NCBI RefSeq assembly: GCF_001262605.1
Contig: NZ_LGTC01000001.1
Coordinates: forward strand, 2,796,001 to 2,860,000
Source of the DNA: Pseudobacteroides cellulosolvens ATCC 35603 = DSM 2933
GTDB lineage: Bacteria; Bacillota; Clostridia; Acetivibrionales; DSM-2933
Length of the DNA: 64,000 nucleotides
Reading direction: 5' to 3'
The translations under genes were made by a program, and so were the position numbers. Below the pieces are notes generated by a model. It was not told the origin of the DNA, did not search any database, and saw only the letters and a program-made list of their open reading frames with translations. Shown here one piece after another: positions 38,387 through 48,505 of the stretch; the stretch's first letter is position 1; every line of letters begins with the position of its first letter.

Positions 38387-39157
38387 TTGAGATTGGATGG
38401 TAGAAATGATGCACAGCTTCGTCCTGTGAAAATAACCAGAGGCTATATAAAACATGCAGAGGGATCTGCTTTAATCGAAGTTGGAAATACAAAAGTAATT
38501 TGTACTGCTTCTATCGATGATAAAGTTCCACCCTTCAAAAAAAACTCAGGTGAAGGCTGGCTGACTGCAGAATATTCTATGCTGCCACGTGCCACCCAAA
38601 CCAGAAACGCCAGGGATATAAGTAAACTTAAGCTTAACGGAAGAACTCAGGAAATTCAGAGATTAATAGGCAGAGCTATAAGATCAGTAATAAATTTCAA
38701 TATTTTAGGTGAAAGAGTAATAACATTGGATTGTGATGTTATTCAAGCTGATGGAGGTACAAGGACAGCTTCCATTACAGGTGCTTTCGTTGCTACTGTT
38801 GAGGCATGTAAATATTTAATAGATAATGGCATAATTACCAAAACACCAATTATGGATTATGTTGCTGCAACAAGCGTAGGTATAGTATTTGGTCATGAAA
38901 TGCTTGATCTTTGCTACGAAGAAGATTCAAGGGCAACCGTGGATATGAACGTTATAATGGCTGGTTCAGGTAAGTTTATTGAGGTTCAGGCCACTGGTGA
39001 ACAGGCACCCTTCAGCAGGAACGAGTTAGATAAGCTCCTGAAGCTTTCAGAGTCCGGTATACTAAAGCTCATTGACATTCAAAAAAGTGCTTTAGGGCCA
39101 TTAACCAACTATATCGGGGGAATAACAAAAGATGAAAAAGTTCATAGTAGCAACTAA
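38387..39157 (+). CDS. rph: Ribonuclease PH
   Basis: The protein of about 256 residues begins [15 protein letters not shown], the standard RNase PH opening, which supports TTG 38387 as the start rather than GTG 38378. Other hallmarks: [14 protein letters not shown] near residue 62 and [20 protein letters not shown] near 110-130, with the phosphate-binding Arg. It trims tRNA 3' ends by phosphorolysis. It overlaps rdgB by 26 bases, a frequent gene pair in Firmicutes. Confidence 0.95.
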   Translation: MRLDGRNDAQLRPVKITRGYIKHAEGSALIEVGNTKVICTASIDDKVPPFKKNSGEGWLTAEYSMLPRATQTRNARDISKLKLNGRTQEIQRLIGRAIRSVINFNILGERVITLDCDVIQADGGTRTASITGAFVATVEACKYLIDNGIITKTPIMDYVAATSVGIVFGHEMLDLCYEEDSRATVDMNVIMAGSGKFIEVQATGEQAPFSRNELDKLLKLSESGILKLIDIQKSALGPLTNYIGGITKDEKVHSSN

Positions 39158-39728
39158 GAATAAGGGAAAAATCAATGAGATATCTGAAATATTGAAAGAC
39201 TTTCCATATGAAGTTTTATCAATGGAATCAGTGGGTATAAATTTAGATATTGAGGAAACCGGTTCAACATTTGAAGAAAATGCATTGATTAAAGCAAGAG
39301 AGATAAACCGTATTACAGGTGAAATTGTTATGGCGGATGATTCCGGCCTTGAGGTTGATTTTCTAAATGGTGCACCCGGAATTTATTCTGCAAGATTTGC
39401 GGGAGAAAATGCAACTGATGAAGAAAAAAACAAAAAGCTGTTGAATATGCTTAACGACGTGCCTTTTGATAAGCGTGGTGCACGTTTTGTATGTGTCATA
39501 GCCGTAGTATTTCCTGATGGAACCAGCTTTACAGTTAAAGGAACATGTGAAGGGTATATCTCGCATGAACCTAAAGGTGCTAACGGATTTGGTTATGATC
39601 CCATATTTTATGTACCGGAGTACCAAATGACAACGGCACAGATGGCATCAGAAATGAAACACATGATTAGCCACAGGGGTAAAGCATTAAGGTTAATGGT
39701 AAATGAACTGCAAAAAAGATATATATGA
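39132..39728 (+). CDS. rdgB: XTP/dITP diphosphatase (RdgB/HAM1)
   Basis: The 198-residue enzyme removes ITP, dITP and XTP from the nucleotide pool. Motifs: [14 protein letters not shown] at the start, [21 protein letters not shown] near 72-90 and [11 protein letters not shown] near 146, then SHRGKAL. It starts inside the end of rph, so translation is coupled. It continues rph-rdgB and is followed about 50 bases later by the GGDEF/HD-GYP gene. Confidence 0.96.
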   Translation: MKKFIVATKNKGKINEISEILKDFPYEVLSMESVGINLDIEETGSTFEENALIKAREINRITGEIVMADDSGLEVDFLNGAPGIYSARFAGENATDEEKNKKLLNMLNDVPFDKRGARFVCVIAVVFPDGTSFTVKGTCEGYISHEPKGANGFGYDPIFYVPEYQMTTAQMASEMKHMISHRGKALRLMVNELQKRYI

Positions 39729-39778
39729 AAGAGATAAATGCATAAATTGATTTCAATTCGTTACTCGGGAGGTTAGTC

Positions 39779-41368
39779 TTGTACAGGTTTATTCTTAATT
39801 CCAAAATTCTATCAGATATCTGCAAACACAAGATGGATATATTCTTTATATTTTTATCATTGTATTTAGCCATTAAACCGATTTTTTGGAGCGGAAGGAT
39901 ATTGTTCCTGACATTGACATTGCCTTTTGGTATTTTAATTTTTTCCAGTAAGTACTGGAACTTATGTACAAGATACAAACCGGTTAAATACATTTTAGCC
40001 TTTTTTGCATTTATCATTTATGTTATTAACATAAATATATTTAAGTTTGATATAAATTATTTTAGAGGCGTTATTACCGATTCGGTTTCTCTATCAATAA
40101 TTTACTCAATATTACTTACAGATGTGGTATCGGTAGTATTTTTAAGCCTTATTCTATTTTTCCAAATAGATTACATGAAGGAATTCCGTCCAGCCGAACA
40201 AGTTTCGGGAATCAGACAGGGAATTCTTTTTTCTGCCATATACATAACTGTCATCGCAAGACTATTCCGTTACCTTATATCTGAAAGAGACAAGTTTCGT
40301 TTACTTAGTATTTCTGACTCACTTACACCTACTGCAACAATGTCCCATGCTATTGAAACAGGTCAAAAGTGGCTATTCCATGGTTCAAGCGTAATACTTC
40401 TTATAATTGATACCGACCGTTTTAAGCAGATTAACAATACATATGGTTACTCAGCAGGCAACAAGATACTCATTCAGGTAGCACAAGTTTTAAAGGTTGA
40501 AACCCAGGAATATGAGAGTATCATAGGAAGGATGGGCGGAAACGAGTTTATTGTGCTTATAAAAGACGCTAATATACTCCCCGGTCTTCTTAGCCGCAGG
40601 ATTTACAATACTCTAAAAAATAAACTTTTTATACTCGATCCTGAAATAGATCCAATAAGGCTCTCTTTTGCAATCGGGGAATCACATTCACACAATGACA
40701 GGAATACAAGTATTGAAAGGCTTCTTAATAATGCAGACAAAAATATGTTTATGAATAAGTTCAAAAATATAAGAGGCAGCATCTACACAAAGCAAGAGCC
40801 TCCAATTTTAACAGATGCTGGTTATGACTTTTTAAATGTACTAGCTGAAAAGGATATGTACACCTTCGTTCATTCCGGATATACTGCATATTATGCGTCA
40901 GTACTTGCTATTGAGCTTAACCTTCCTTCTCAAACAGTTGGTGACATATATACGTCAGGATGGCTCCATGATATTGGAAAGACACTTATATCCAGTGATA
41001 TAATAAGAAAATCAAGCAAGTTGACAGATAAAGAATATTCTGTCATGAAAAACCATGTTGATTATGGTATAAGTATACTTAATCATTTGAACCTGCCAGA
41101 AACAATAATGAATGGTGTAAAACATCATCATGAGTACTGGAATGGCACCGGTTACCCAGGGAATTTATCGGGTGACAATATACCCCTTGAAGGGCGTATT
41201 GTCCAAATCGCCGACTCATACTCTGCAATGATTGTTAAAAGGGTATATAGAGATACACTGTCACATGAAGAGGCTTTAGCTGAGCTAAAAGCTAAAAGCG
41301 GCACACAATTCGACCCCAAGCTGGTGTCATTGTTTGTGAAGAAGTTGGAAGCTCAAGAAGCATCATAG
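39779..41368 (+). CDS. Membrane GGDEF/HD-GYP protein with degenerate GGDEF
   Basis: This 529-residue protein has five or six N-terminal membrane segments (about 20-170), a GGDEF domain (175-330) and an HD-GYP domain (350-529). The cyclase signature reads GGNEF (253-257): Asn replaces the metal-binding residue, and the usual upstream D-x-LT motif reads SLT, so it is probably inactive as a cyclase or only binds GTP. The HD-GYP part is intact: HDIGK at 397-401 and HHHEYWNGTGYP at 449-460, so it likely hydrolyses cyclic-di-GMP. TTG start after GGGAGG. It is the last gene of the galE-rph-rdgB run. Confidence 0.92.
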   Translation: MYRFILNSKILSDICKHKMDIFFIFLSLYLAIKPIFWSGRILFLTLTLPFGILIFSSKYWNLCTRYKPVKYILAFFAFIIYVININIFKFDINYFRGVITDSVSLSIIYSILLTDVVSVVFLSLILFFQIDYMKEFRPAEQVSGIRQGILFSAIYITVIARLFRYLISERDKFRLLSISDSLTPTATMSHAIETGQKWLFHGSSVILLIIDTDRFKQINNTYGYSAGNKILIQVAQVLKVETQEYESIIGRMGGNEFIVLIKDANILPGLLSRRIYNTLKNKLFILDPEIDPIRLSFAIGESHSHNDRNTSIERLLNNADKNMFMNKFKNIRGSIYTKQEPPILTDAGYDFLNVLAEKDMYTFVHSGYTAYYASVLAIELNLPSQTVGDIYTSGWLHDIGKTLISSDIIRKSSKLTDKEYSVMKNHVDYGISILNHLNLPETIMNGVKHHHEYWNGTGYPGNLSGDNIPLEGRIVQIADSYSAMIVKRVYRDTLSHEEALAELKAKSGTQFDPKLVSLFVKKLEAQEAS

Positions 41369-41383
41369 ATTATTAAAACAAAA

Positions 41384-41986
41384 TCACCTGGGATTTTGCA
41401 ACCTTTCTTTTTCGTACAATGACTTTATTTCCTCGTTAAAGTACTTACCTATCTTAACGACTTCCGTCATTACCGTTTTAATACCTGAATCAGTTAGAAA
41501 CCAGTTCTGCTTGTTAATCTTCTTGTAATCCTCAACTGTTGAAATACAAAATTCAATGTTTGTCGGGAATCGTGCCTGATATGTCAAAAGAGCTCTTCTT
41601 GAGTGATAAGCCTTGCAAACCAATATGCACCTTTTAGGTTTTAAGCCCCTTTGTTCTATTATTTTCCACGAAAAAACAGCATTTTCAAAAGTATTCCCAG
41701 CTTCACTCTCAAGTATAACAGCCTCGCTGCATATCCCATTTGAAACAGCAGAATTCATTAAAAATTCACTCTCTGAAGCATAATCAGGTATTATAGGGTT
41801 AAAGCCACCAGATATTAATACAAACGGTGCCAGGCCTTCATTATAAAGCTCTGCAGCTCTTACAGCCAGTTCCATACAATCACTTCCAGGAACCAGTATT
41901 ATATCCGAAGGGTATAATATTTTGGATTCAGCAAATATAAAGTCGCTGATACATTGAAATGAATAGTCGGGTCTATTTTTTTCCAT
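41384..41986 (-). CDS. YdcF-like DUF218 protein
   Basis: The 200-residue protein has the DUF218 pattern: ILVPGSDCMELAVRAAELY near residue 30, LISGGFNPIIPDY near 60 and ILVCKAYHSRRAL near 122. Members are wall- or envelope-associated and their reaction is not well defined. ATG 41986 follows GGGG; it overlaps the end of the alpha/beta hydrolase gene by 14 bases, so translation is probably coupled. There is no signal peptide. A piece like the 5' half of the family 3 repeat lies just beyond the stop. Confidence 0.8.
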   Translation of the reverse strand: MEKNRPDYSFQCISDFIFAESKILYPSDIILVPGSDCMELAVRAAELYNEGLAPFVLISGGFNPIIPDYASESEFLMNSAVSNGICSEAVILESEAGNTFENAVFSWKIIEQRGLKPKRCILVCKAYHSRRALLTYQARFPTNIEFCISTVEDYKKINKQNWFLTDSGIKTVMTEVVKIGKYFNEEIKSLYEKERLQNPR

Positions 41987-42929
41987 ATAGTTTCCCCAGA
42001 AACTCATATATATTTTTCATATACACTTTGGTATCCTTCTCGTAGCTGCCAAGATGTTTAGCTCCGTCAACCTTCCAGAAGATTATATTATCCTTGTTTA
42101 TTCCAACGTATGCATTATAAATCTCTTCACTATTCCTAATTGGTATGGCATCATCCTCCTTACCATGAATAAGCATTACAGGTCTTGGTGCCACACTTTC
42201 AATATCTTTTTTCGGTGTCATCTGTTTTGGATCCAAATTCGCCATCAATTTCAACATAAGAAGAATGGTGTTGTTGAAAGGAAACTTAGGCAGAGAACTC
42301 CAAACGCTTAAATTCTCCCTAAGATATGTATCGAGGTCAGCAAAAGGTGCATCTGCTATTACGGCTTCTACATCAGGACTTTCAGCAGCCGTATGTATTG
42401 CTGTTGAAGCACCCATGGAAAATCCCATAAGCACAATATGCTTTCCTCCAGTGGATTTCACATATTTTATGGCACCAAGCAAATCATCCTTTTCATTAAT
42501 TCCTATGGTTGTCTTATCCCCGCCTGAGATGCCGCTATTCCTGAAATCAAATGTCAATACGCTGAAACCTTTAGATTGCAATCCACTTATCATATCAAGG
42601 GTTTTTTCATTAAACTGAAGCCTGTTATTTGTATATCCATGAGCCATGATAATTGTCTTGTCACTGCCCTTTGCTTTAAAATACCAGCCCTTTAATGTTA
42701 TAGCCTTATTGATATCCTTAAATTGGACATCCTCATATTCAATAACTATATTAGATGAAAACTTCGGTAAGTCCCTCCTTTCAGGATGTATCAAAGACCA
42801 TCCCACATAAGCTGAGATACTGAAAACCCCTATCAAAATCAAAAATATCAATATAATCACTGATACAATTATAGTCCTTCTAAGCTTTACGTTTTTTTTA
42901 TTTGCATATGTAATACCGCTAATATTCAT
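41973..42929 (-). CDS. Membrane-anchored alpha/beta hydrolase
   Basis: The 318-residue protein has an N-terminal membrane segment (about 18-42), then an alpha/beta-hydrolase domain: MAHGYTNNRL oxyanion region near 95, the nucleophile Ser in GFSMGAST near 168, Asp in HGKEDDAIP near 258 and the final His in DGAKHLGSY near 288. It is an esterase or related serine hydrolase with an unknown substrate, likely acting outside the membrane. AAGGAGCGAATC precedes the ATG. It overlaps the DUF218 gene downstream. Confidence 0.88.
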   Translation of the reverse strand: MNISGITYANKKNVKLRRTIIVSVIILIFLILIGVFSISAYVGWSLIHPERRDLPKFSSNIVIEYEDVQFKDINKAITLKGWYFKAKGSDKTIIMAHGYTNNRLQFNEKTLDMISGLQSKGFSVLTFDFRNSGISGGDKTTIGINEKDDLLGAIKYVKSTGGKHIVLMGFSMGASTAIHTAAESPDVEAVIADAPFADLDTYLRENLSVWSSLPKFPFNNTILLMLKLMANLDPKQMTPKKDIESVAPRPVMLIHGKEDDAIPIRNSEEIYNAYVGINKDNIIFWKVDGAKHLGSYEKDTKVYMKNIYEFLGKLYGKK

Positions 42930-43206
42930 GATTCGCTCCTTATTTAGGAATGATTGAATAATTACAGAAACAGGTTAAAAAATCCCGGATTTCGTATAAA
43001 CTGCAAAAAATGATAAAATATACTGCTTGACTCCTGTTATCTTTAGTCATATTATAATTTTATTTGATAATATTGTAAAGTATATATGTTACGAAAAAGA
43101 TTTTACTCTATATTAAAAATGTAAAATGATTATTGCAAAACATATAGAATGTAAAATATTGACCAATAACAAAACCCCAAAATCAAATTGAAAAAGGAGG
43201 TGCCTT

Positions 43207-44132
43207 ATGGAATATAACTATTCATCTTGTACTATGTGTCCTCGAACATGCATGGTTGATAGAACCAAATCATCCGGAAAATGCAATGCCGGCTCCCATG
43301 TTAAAATTGCAAAAGCATTTCTCCATAAATGGGAAGAGCCTTGTATAAGCGGCGTAAATGGTTCAGGCACCATTTTTTTCTCAGGCTGTAATCTTAAGTG
43401 CGTTTTTTGTCAAAACTATAAAATCAGCCAGGAGAACTTTGGTAAGGTAATATCTACCGAAGACCTTGAAAGAATAATTTTAGACCTTCAGCAAAAAGGT
43501 GCCCATAACATAAACTTTGTGAGCCCTTCACACTATATTTATACAATAGCAGAATGCATAAAAAATCTTGGAAAAAGCTTAAAAATACCTATTGTTTACA
43601 ATACCAACGGCTATGACAGCATTGGAAGCTTAAAGCAGCTTGAAGGCCTTGTAAGTATTTACCTGCCTGACATAAAATACTTTAGGAACGAATCTTCTAT
43701 GAAGTATTCCAATGCAAAAGACTATTTTAACATAGCCACAAATGCAGTTATAGAGATGTATCGTCAAACAGGTAAAGCAGTATTTAATGATGATGGGATG
43801 ATACAAAAAGGGTTGTTATTCGGCATCTAGTTCTCCCCGGCATGACAGGAGAATCAATCAAAATACTGGACTTTATAAAAGCAAATCTTCCCTCAGACGA
43901 TATTGTAGTAAGCATTATGAGCCAGTATACTCCATTTTATAACTCCCATTTGCATCCTGAAATTGATAGAAGGATAATTAGAAAAGAATATGAACGAGTT
44001 TTAAATCATTTTATTAAACTTGACTTTTCCAACGGCTATATACAGGAAAGAGACTCAGCTGATTCCAAGTATGTACCTGATTTTGACCTAGAGGGTATAT
44101 TATCCATTTCCATTGACAAAGGCCCAATATAG
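43207..44132 (+). CDS. PflA-related radical SAM protein (frameshifted in this sequence)
   Basis: The frame stops at 43830 as written; one more G in the run at 43810-43812 gives QKGVVIRHLVLPG and continues to 44132 as a 308-residue protein. The radical SAM motif CxxxCxxC reads CNLKCVFC near residue 61, and two further Cys (CTMCPRTC) lie near residues 8-15. The family is related to pyruvate-formate-lyase-activating enzymes and AmmeMemoRadiSam proteins; the target is unknown. AGGAGG precedes the ATG. It is a single gene. Confidence 0.88.
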
Positions 44133-44277
44133 GAATTATAATTTAAGTGAGTGCGGAAGTTAAATATTTTTTATTACTAATCGCATTTTCCATATTAAAA
44201 TGTTAATCCAGTATAAAGTTCCAAAATATCTTTTCTAAAAAATTATATACTATTCTTAATCAAAGGAGTGATATATA

Positions 44278-44673
44278 TTGAAAGACATGTTGATGGACGA
44301 GTTTCAATATACAGTTTCAGACCTTCTTGTTAGAAATAAAAGTATTATTGACCAAATAACAAAGTTTCAGGATACAAATGCACGTATTAATAGAACAATA
44401 GTTAAGGCCGTTACTCAATGCGGTTGTATTAAAATCCATGCAAAAAAACAAAACCATAAAACCGATGGAGATATTGAAGAACTGAAAAAACTTATGAAAT
44501 CCCATCTAGAAGGAAAATTATGTGATAGCTGCAGGGACATTATAGAAAAAGAAGTAGGAAGAAATCTTTTTTACCTTACATCCATATGCAATACGCTTGA
44601 TCTCAACTTATACGATATCATAATAAAAGAGCTTGGAAGATTAAAAATACTGGGTAATTATAATTTGAGATAA
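44278..44673 (+). CDS. Conserved Cys-containing protein, possibly MazG-like
   Basis: The 131-residue protein has two Cys pairs, QCGC near residue 47 and CDSC near 82, and a C-terminal helical segment EVGRNLFYLTSICNTLDLNLYD whose spacing resembles the EELGDVLFYL helix of MazG-type nucleotide pyrophosphohydrolases. The metal-binding acids of that helix are not fully kept, so activity is uncertain. TTG start after GGAGTGA. It stands alone upstream of the PBP1 gene, with a terminator after it. Confidence 0.6.
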   Translation: MKDMLMDEFQYTVSDLLVRNKSIIDQITKFQDTNARINRTIVKAVTQCGCIKIHAKKQNHKTDGDIEELKKLMKSHLEGKLCDSCRDIIEKEVGRNLFYLTSICNTLDLNLYDIIIKELGRLKILGNYNLR

Positions 44674-45066
44674 TACAGTTCTAGTGTAAAAATTAATATA
44701 CATATTCTTTTAAGCAATCTGATTGCCCTTCATACAGTCAAACATACCATATTCTGCCGGTTTGCCCTGATGACACCGGCATTTTTGCATGGATAAGTTT
44801 AGGATTTTAGAGACGCTGTAAATTCCACACATAAATATAATTGTTTATTACAAAACATATAATAAATAATGCAGTTATTGGCAAAAATATATTTATACTA
44901 CATTAGTGCAAAAATTATGTTTTTTGACTAACACCACAGTACATTAATTTTTTAGCAAATGTATTTTTTTTATGTTATAATAATTTAGGATTAAAAGCAC
45001 ATTGCTGTTTTTAATCATTTTAATATTTATAAACTATTTTAGTTTTATTAAGCTTAGGAGGGTAAC
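44674..45066. other. Intergenic region upstream of the class A PBP gene
   Basis: The 393 bases hold the terminator at 44757-44793 and AT-rich sequence with a TATAAT-like element near 44980-44987 facing the PBP gene. No other gene is seen. Confidence 0.45.
44757..44796 (+). terminator. Rho-independent terminator
   Basis: Stem TGCCGGT and ACCGGCA with a 13-base loop, followed by TTTTT. It closes the MazG-like gene. Confidence 0.75.
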
Positions 45067-47547
45067 ATGGATCCGAAAACAAAAGCCGTTACGGGTTCTT
45101 CTACAAGAACTAAAAAACGGCATGGTCAGTTATTTATATTTATAACTACAGTTTTAAAAATTTTATTTATTTCCTTATTATTGGTCTCATTTGCTGCTGC
45201 TGGAATTTTAGGAGGTCTGATCTTCGGTTATATAAAAACTACAACACCAATAAAGCCTGAACAATTAGATCTTAAAAATATTACTTCTTTTGTGTATGAT
45301 TCAAAAGGTAATGAGATTATGCAGTTAAAAGGTGAACAAAATAGAATATTGGTTGAACATGACAGCATACCTGACAATTTGAGAAATGCTTTAATATCTA
45401 TTGAAGACAAACGTTTTTATGATCATAAGGGAATAGATCTTATTCGTATATCAAGTGCCGTTTTCAATTTCTTGAAACCCGGTGGAAATATGCATGGGGG
45501 AAGTACCATCACCCAGCAGCTTGTTAAGAATATTACAGGTGATACAAGAAGGACCTTAAAGCGAAAAGTTCAGGAACAATATATGGCAATTCAATTGGAA
45601 AAGCATCTTTCAAAAGAAAAGATACTGGACCTTTACATGAACCTTATATACATGGGTGGTAATTACTATGGAGTTGAAACTGCATCTCAGGTTTATTTCG
45701 GAAAGAGTGTCAAGGATCTCACTCTGGCACAGTGTGCAAGCCTTGCTGGAATAACTAATCTTCCAGGAATTTACGCACCTGTATCTGAAAAAAATATAAA
45801 AAAGAACATTGAACGTCAAAAAAACATTCTGTTCGAGATGAAAAGGTCGGGTAGCATAACTGAGCAGCAGTATCAGCAGGCATTAAAAGAAGACTTGAAA
45901 TTTGTTGCGTCTGACAAAAATAAGATTAAAACGGTCAAAACACAAAGCTTTTTTGTAGATCAGGTAATTATCGATGTCAAAAAAGACCTTATAGCCTCAG
46001 GCATGTCGCCCCAATTAGCAGACAAGACAATTTACAGCAACGGTATCAAAATTTACTCTACTATGGACCCTGATATTCAAAAGGGCATGGATGAAGTGTT
46101 TACAAACGACAAATACTTTCCGATAATAAAAAGAAACCTGCAGCATCCGCAAGCTGCCATGGTTATAATGGATCCTTCCACAGGTCAGGTTAAGGCCCTT
46201 TATGGCGGTTATGGCCAGAAGACAGGCGACCTTATATTAAACAGGGCTACTCAGATACAAAGGCAGCCTGGTTCCACATTCAAGCCTATAGCTGATTACG
46301 CCCCGGCAATTGATATGAAATTGATAACCGCAGCATCAGTTTTTGACGATGCACCATCTTACCTAAACCCTGCAAGTAAAAGTCCGTACCCTACCAACTA
46401 TACTAAAGGGTATTATTCCGGGCTCACTACAATCCATACAGCATTGTATCAATCCATAAATGTCGTCGCTGCAAAAACATGGCTCAAACTTGGATCTTCT
46501 TTATCTTTAAAGTATCTTGCAAGGAATGGAATAAATCTAAATAAAGAAAATGACGGTAATTTATCCATAGCTATGGGAGGACTTCATGAGGGAGTAAATA
46601 CACTTAAGATGGCAGCTGCATATGTTCCTTTTGTTAATGATGGTGTTTACAGGGACCCTATAACCTATACCAAAGTATTGGATAAAGACGGTAATGTTCT
46701 TCTTGAGAAAAAGTCAAAGAGTACAATGGTTTATGATAATGAAGGTACTGCTTTCATCATGACCAGAATGATGCAAGACGTATGTAGAATAGGGACTGCA
46801 TCAACAAAAGGGCTGGGCCTTATCCAGAAGGGTAAGATTGCCACAGCGGGTAAAACAGGAACTACGAGTGACAATAGGGATAAATGGTTTGTTGGATATA
46901 CACCATATTATGTGGGTGCAACATGGTATGGCTATGATAAGAATTCAAAGCTGTCACCTGAAGAATACAACCAGGCACTTATTATCTGGCATGAGGTAAT
47001 GGAAAAAGCTCATGCAAACCTTAAGCCAAAAGAATTTAAACAATCCACGGCTGTAATAAAAAGAACAGTTTGCAGATATTCCGGCAAAACCCCTTCCGAC
47101 CTTTGTGCAAGAGACCCGAGAGGTAATGCCGTTATTGAAGAGTATTTCCTTCCAGGTACCGAGCCAAAAAGCGGAGATACTTGCGATGTGCACGTAACTA
47201 AACAGGTTTGTAAGGACAGCAAGGACGGTTTTGGCAGGAATAACCTTTTTGGACCTGGATGTCCTCAAAGCTCTCTTATAGAAAGTGTTTTTGTTCAGAG
47301 AAAAGTTCCATATAATAAGGCAAGAGCTGCAGATCCATATCCTAGTGACTGGAAGTATGAAGCACCTGTAAGCTACTGTACAATACATGGCGGTCCTCCG
47401 TCAAATAGTACTACCAATGAGCCCGTTAATACTACAGATACAAATTCAGGCGAGAACAATACAACTGATAATACCAATACCACAAATAATACTGATACCA
47501 CTACTGATACAATAAATGCTATAGAGCAAAATCAGCCTCAGCAATAA
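45067..47547 (+). CDS. Class A penicillin-binding protein (PBP1A family)
   Basis: This 826-residue bifunctional wall synthase has a cytoplasmic start, one membrane segment (about 22-55), a glycosyltransferase-51 domain with catalytic Glu113 in EDKRFYDHKG and GGSTITQQLVKN near 144, and a transpeptidase domain with STFK at 403-406, SIN at 463-465 and KTG at 596-598. The C-terminus has a Cys-containing region (about 660-745) and a Thr/Asn-rich low-complexity tail (from about 785). It polymerises and cross-links peptidoglycan outside the membrane. TTAGGAGGG precedes the ATG. The terminator at 47574 follows. Confidence 0.95.
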   Translation: MDPKTKAVTGSSTRTKKRHGQLFIFITTVLKILFISLLLVSFAAAGILGGLIFGYIKTTTPIKPEQLDLKNITSFVYDSKGNEIMQLKGEQNRILVEHDSIPDNLRNALISIEDKRFYDHKGIDLIRISSAVFNFLKPGGNMHGGSTITQQLVKNITGDTRRTLKRKVQEQYMAIQLEKHLSKEKILDLYMNLIYMGGNYYGVETASQVYFGKSVKDLTLAQCASLAGITNLPGIYAPVSEKNIKKNIERQKNILFEMKRSGSITEQQYQQALKEDLKFVASDKNKIKTVKTQSFFVDQVIIDVKKDLIASGMSPQLADKTIYSNGIKIYSTMDPDIQKGMDEVFTNDKYFPIIKRNLQHPQAAMVIMDPSTGQVKALYGGYGQKTGDLILNRATQIQRQPGSTFKPIADYAPAIDMKLITAASVFDDAPSYLNPASKSPYPTNYTKGYYSGLTTIHTALYQSINVVAAKTWLKLGSSLSLKYLARNGINLNKENDGNLSIAMGGLHEGVNTLKMAAAYVPFVNDGVYRDPITYTKVLDKDGNVLLEKKSKSTMVYDNEGTAFIMTRMMQDVCRIGTASTKGLGLIQKGKIATAGKTGTTSDNRDKWFVGYTPYYVGATWYGYDKNSKLSPEEYNQALIIWHEVMEKAHANLKPKEFKQSTAVIKRTVCRYSGKTPSDLCARDPRGNAVIEEYFLPGTEPKSGDTCDVHVTKQVCKDSKDGFGRNNLFGPGCPQSSLIESVFVQRKVPYNKARAADPYPSDWKYEAPVSYCTIHGGPPSNSTTNEPVNTTDTNSGENNTTDNTNTTNNTDTTTDTINAIEQNQPQQ

Positions 47548-47573
47548 AATAATTGAAAAGTCAATAATATAAC

Positions 47574-47605
47574 AAGCACCGGTACTATAAACAGTCCCGG
47601 TGCTT
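47574..47605. terminator. Terminator between the PBP gene and proB
   Basis: Stem AAGCACCGG and CCGGTGCTT with a loop of about 14 bases, then TTAATATTT. It is placed to serve both convergent genes. Confidence 0.85.
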
Positions 47606-47655
47606 TAATATTTGATTAAACGTTATAACAAATTAATTGTTTATTTGGTCGTTCC

Positions 47656-48483
47656 TCATAATGCAAGGATATCAGCTTTAAAAAGAGTACCTATTTCTGC
47701 TCCTTCAAGAACATCCATTATCAATTCCGGTTTTTGGCCATTGATAAGTACCATGTCGATGCCGGCGTTCATAGTGATTTTAGCTGCTTGAAGTTTTGTC
47801 ACCATACCTCCGGTTCCTCTGCTTGTTCCTGCACCCCCAGCACATTTTTCCACCTCAGCATTGATCTTCTCAATAACCGAAATCAGCTTTGAGCTAGGAT
47901 TTTCTTTAGGATCGGAGTCATAAAATCCATCAATATCAGACAGAATGATTAGTAGGTCTGCATTAACTAACTTTGCTACAATGGCTGATAATGTATCATT
48001 GTCACCAAATACCCTGTGCTTTCCTGATTCTATCTCATCAACCGCTACTGAGTCATTTTCATTAACTACAGGCAATATACCCATTTCAATCAATGTATCA
48101 AACGTGTTAATAACATGCTTTCTTCCAGATTCATTCTCAACTACATCACGGGTAAGAAGTATTTGACCTACAACATGGCTATAGTCCGAAAAAAATCGGC
48201 TGTAAATCTGCATCAGCTCACTCTGCCCGACTGCAGCAACGGCTTGCTTTTCCCTTACTGATTTCGGCTTCCCTGGAAGTTTCAGCTTTCCGACCCCAAC
48301 ACCAATTGCTCCAGATGTGACCAGAACAATTTCTTTTTCCTGATTCATAAGATCTGAAATCACTCTTGCCAGCTTGTCTATTCTCGAAAAATTAACTTTT
48401 CCATTATTGTATGTTAAAGTAGATGTTCCAACCTTAACAACAACCCTCTTGGCATGTTTGACACTCTCACGTATACCTTCCAT
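47656..48483 (-). CDS. proB: Glutamate 5-kinase (short form without PUA domain)
   Basis: The 275-residue enzyme phosphorylates glutamate in the first step of proline synthesis. It has the amino-acid kinase fold: VVVKVGTSTL at the start, LVTSGAIGVGVGKL near 50, NENDSVAVDEI near 145, FGDNDTLSA and the GTGGMVTKLQAA nucleotide loop near 215-228. There is no C-terminal PUA domain, as in many clostridia. ATG 48483 follows GAAGGGG; the longer frame from 48528 would read into the family 1 repeat just upstream. proA, its usual partner, is not next to it. Confidence 0.95.
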   Translation of the reverse strand: MEGIRESVKHAKRVVVKVGTSTLTYNNGKVNFSRIDKLARVISDLMNQEKEIVLVTSGAIGVGVGKLKLPGKPKSVREKQAVAAVGQSELMQIYSRFFSDYSHVVGQILLTRDVVENESGRKHVINTFDTLIEMGILPVVNENDSVAVDEIESGKHRVFGDNDTLSAIVAKLVNADLLIILSDIDGFYDSDPKENPSSKLISVIEKINAEVEKCAGGAGTSRGTGGMVTKLQAAKITMNAGIDMVLINGQKPELIMDVLEGAEIGTLFKADILAL

Positions 48484-48505
48484 TTTTTCCCCTTCTTCTT
48501 TAGAC

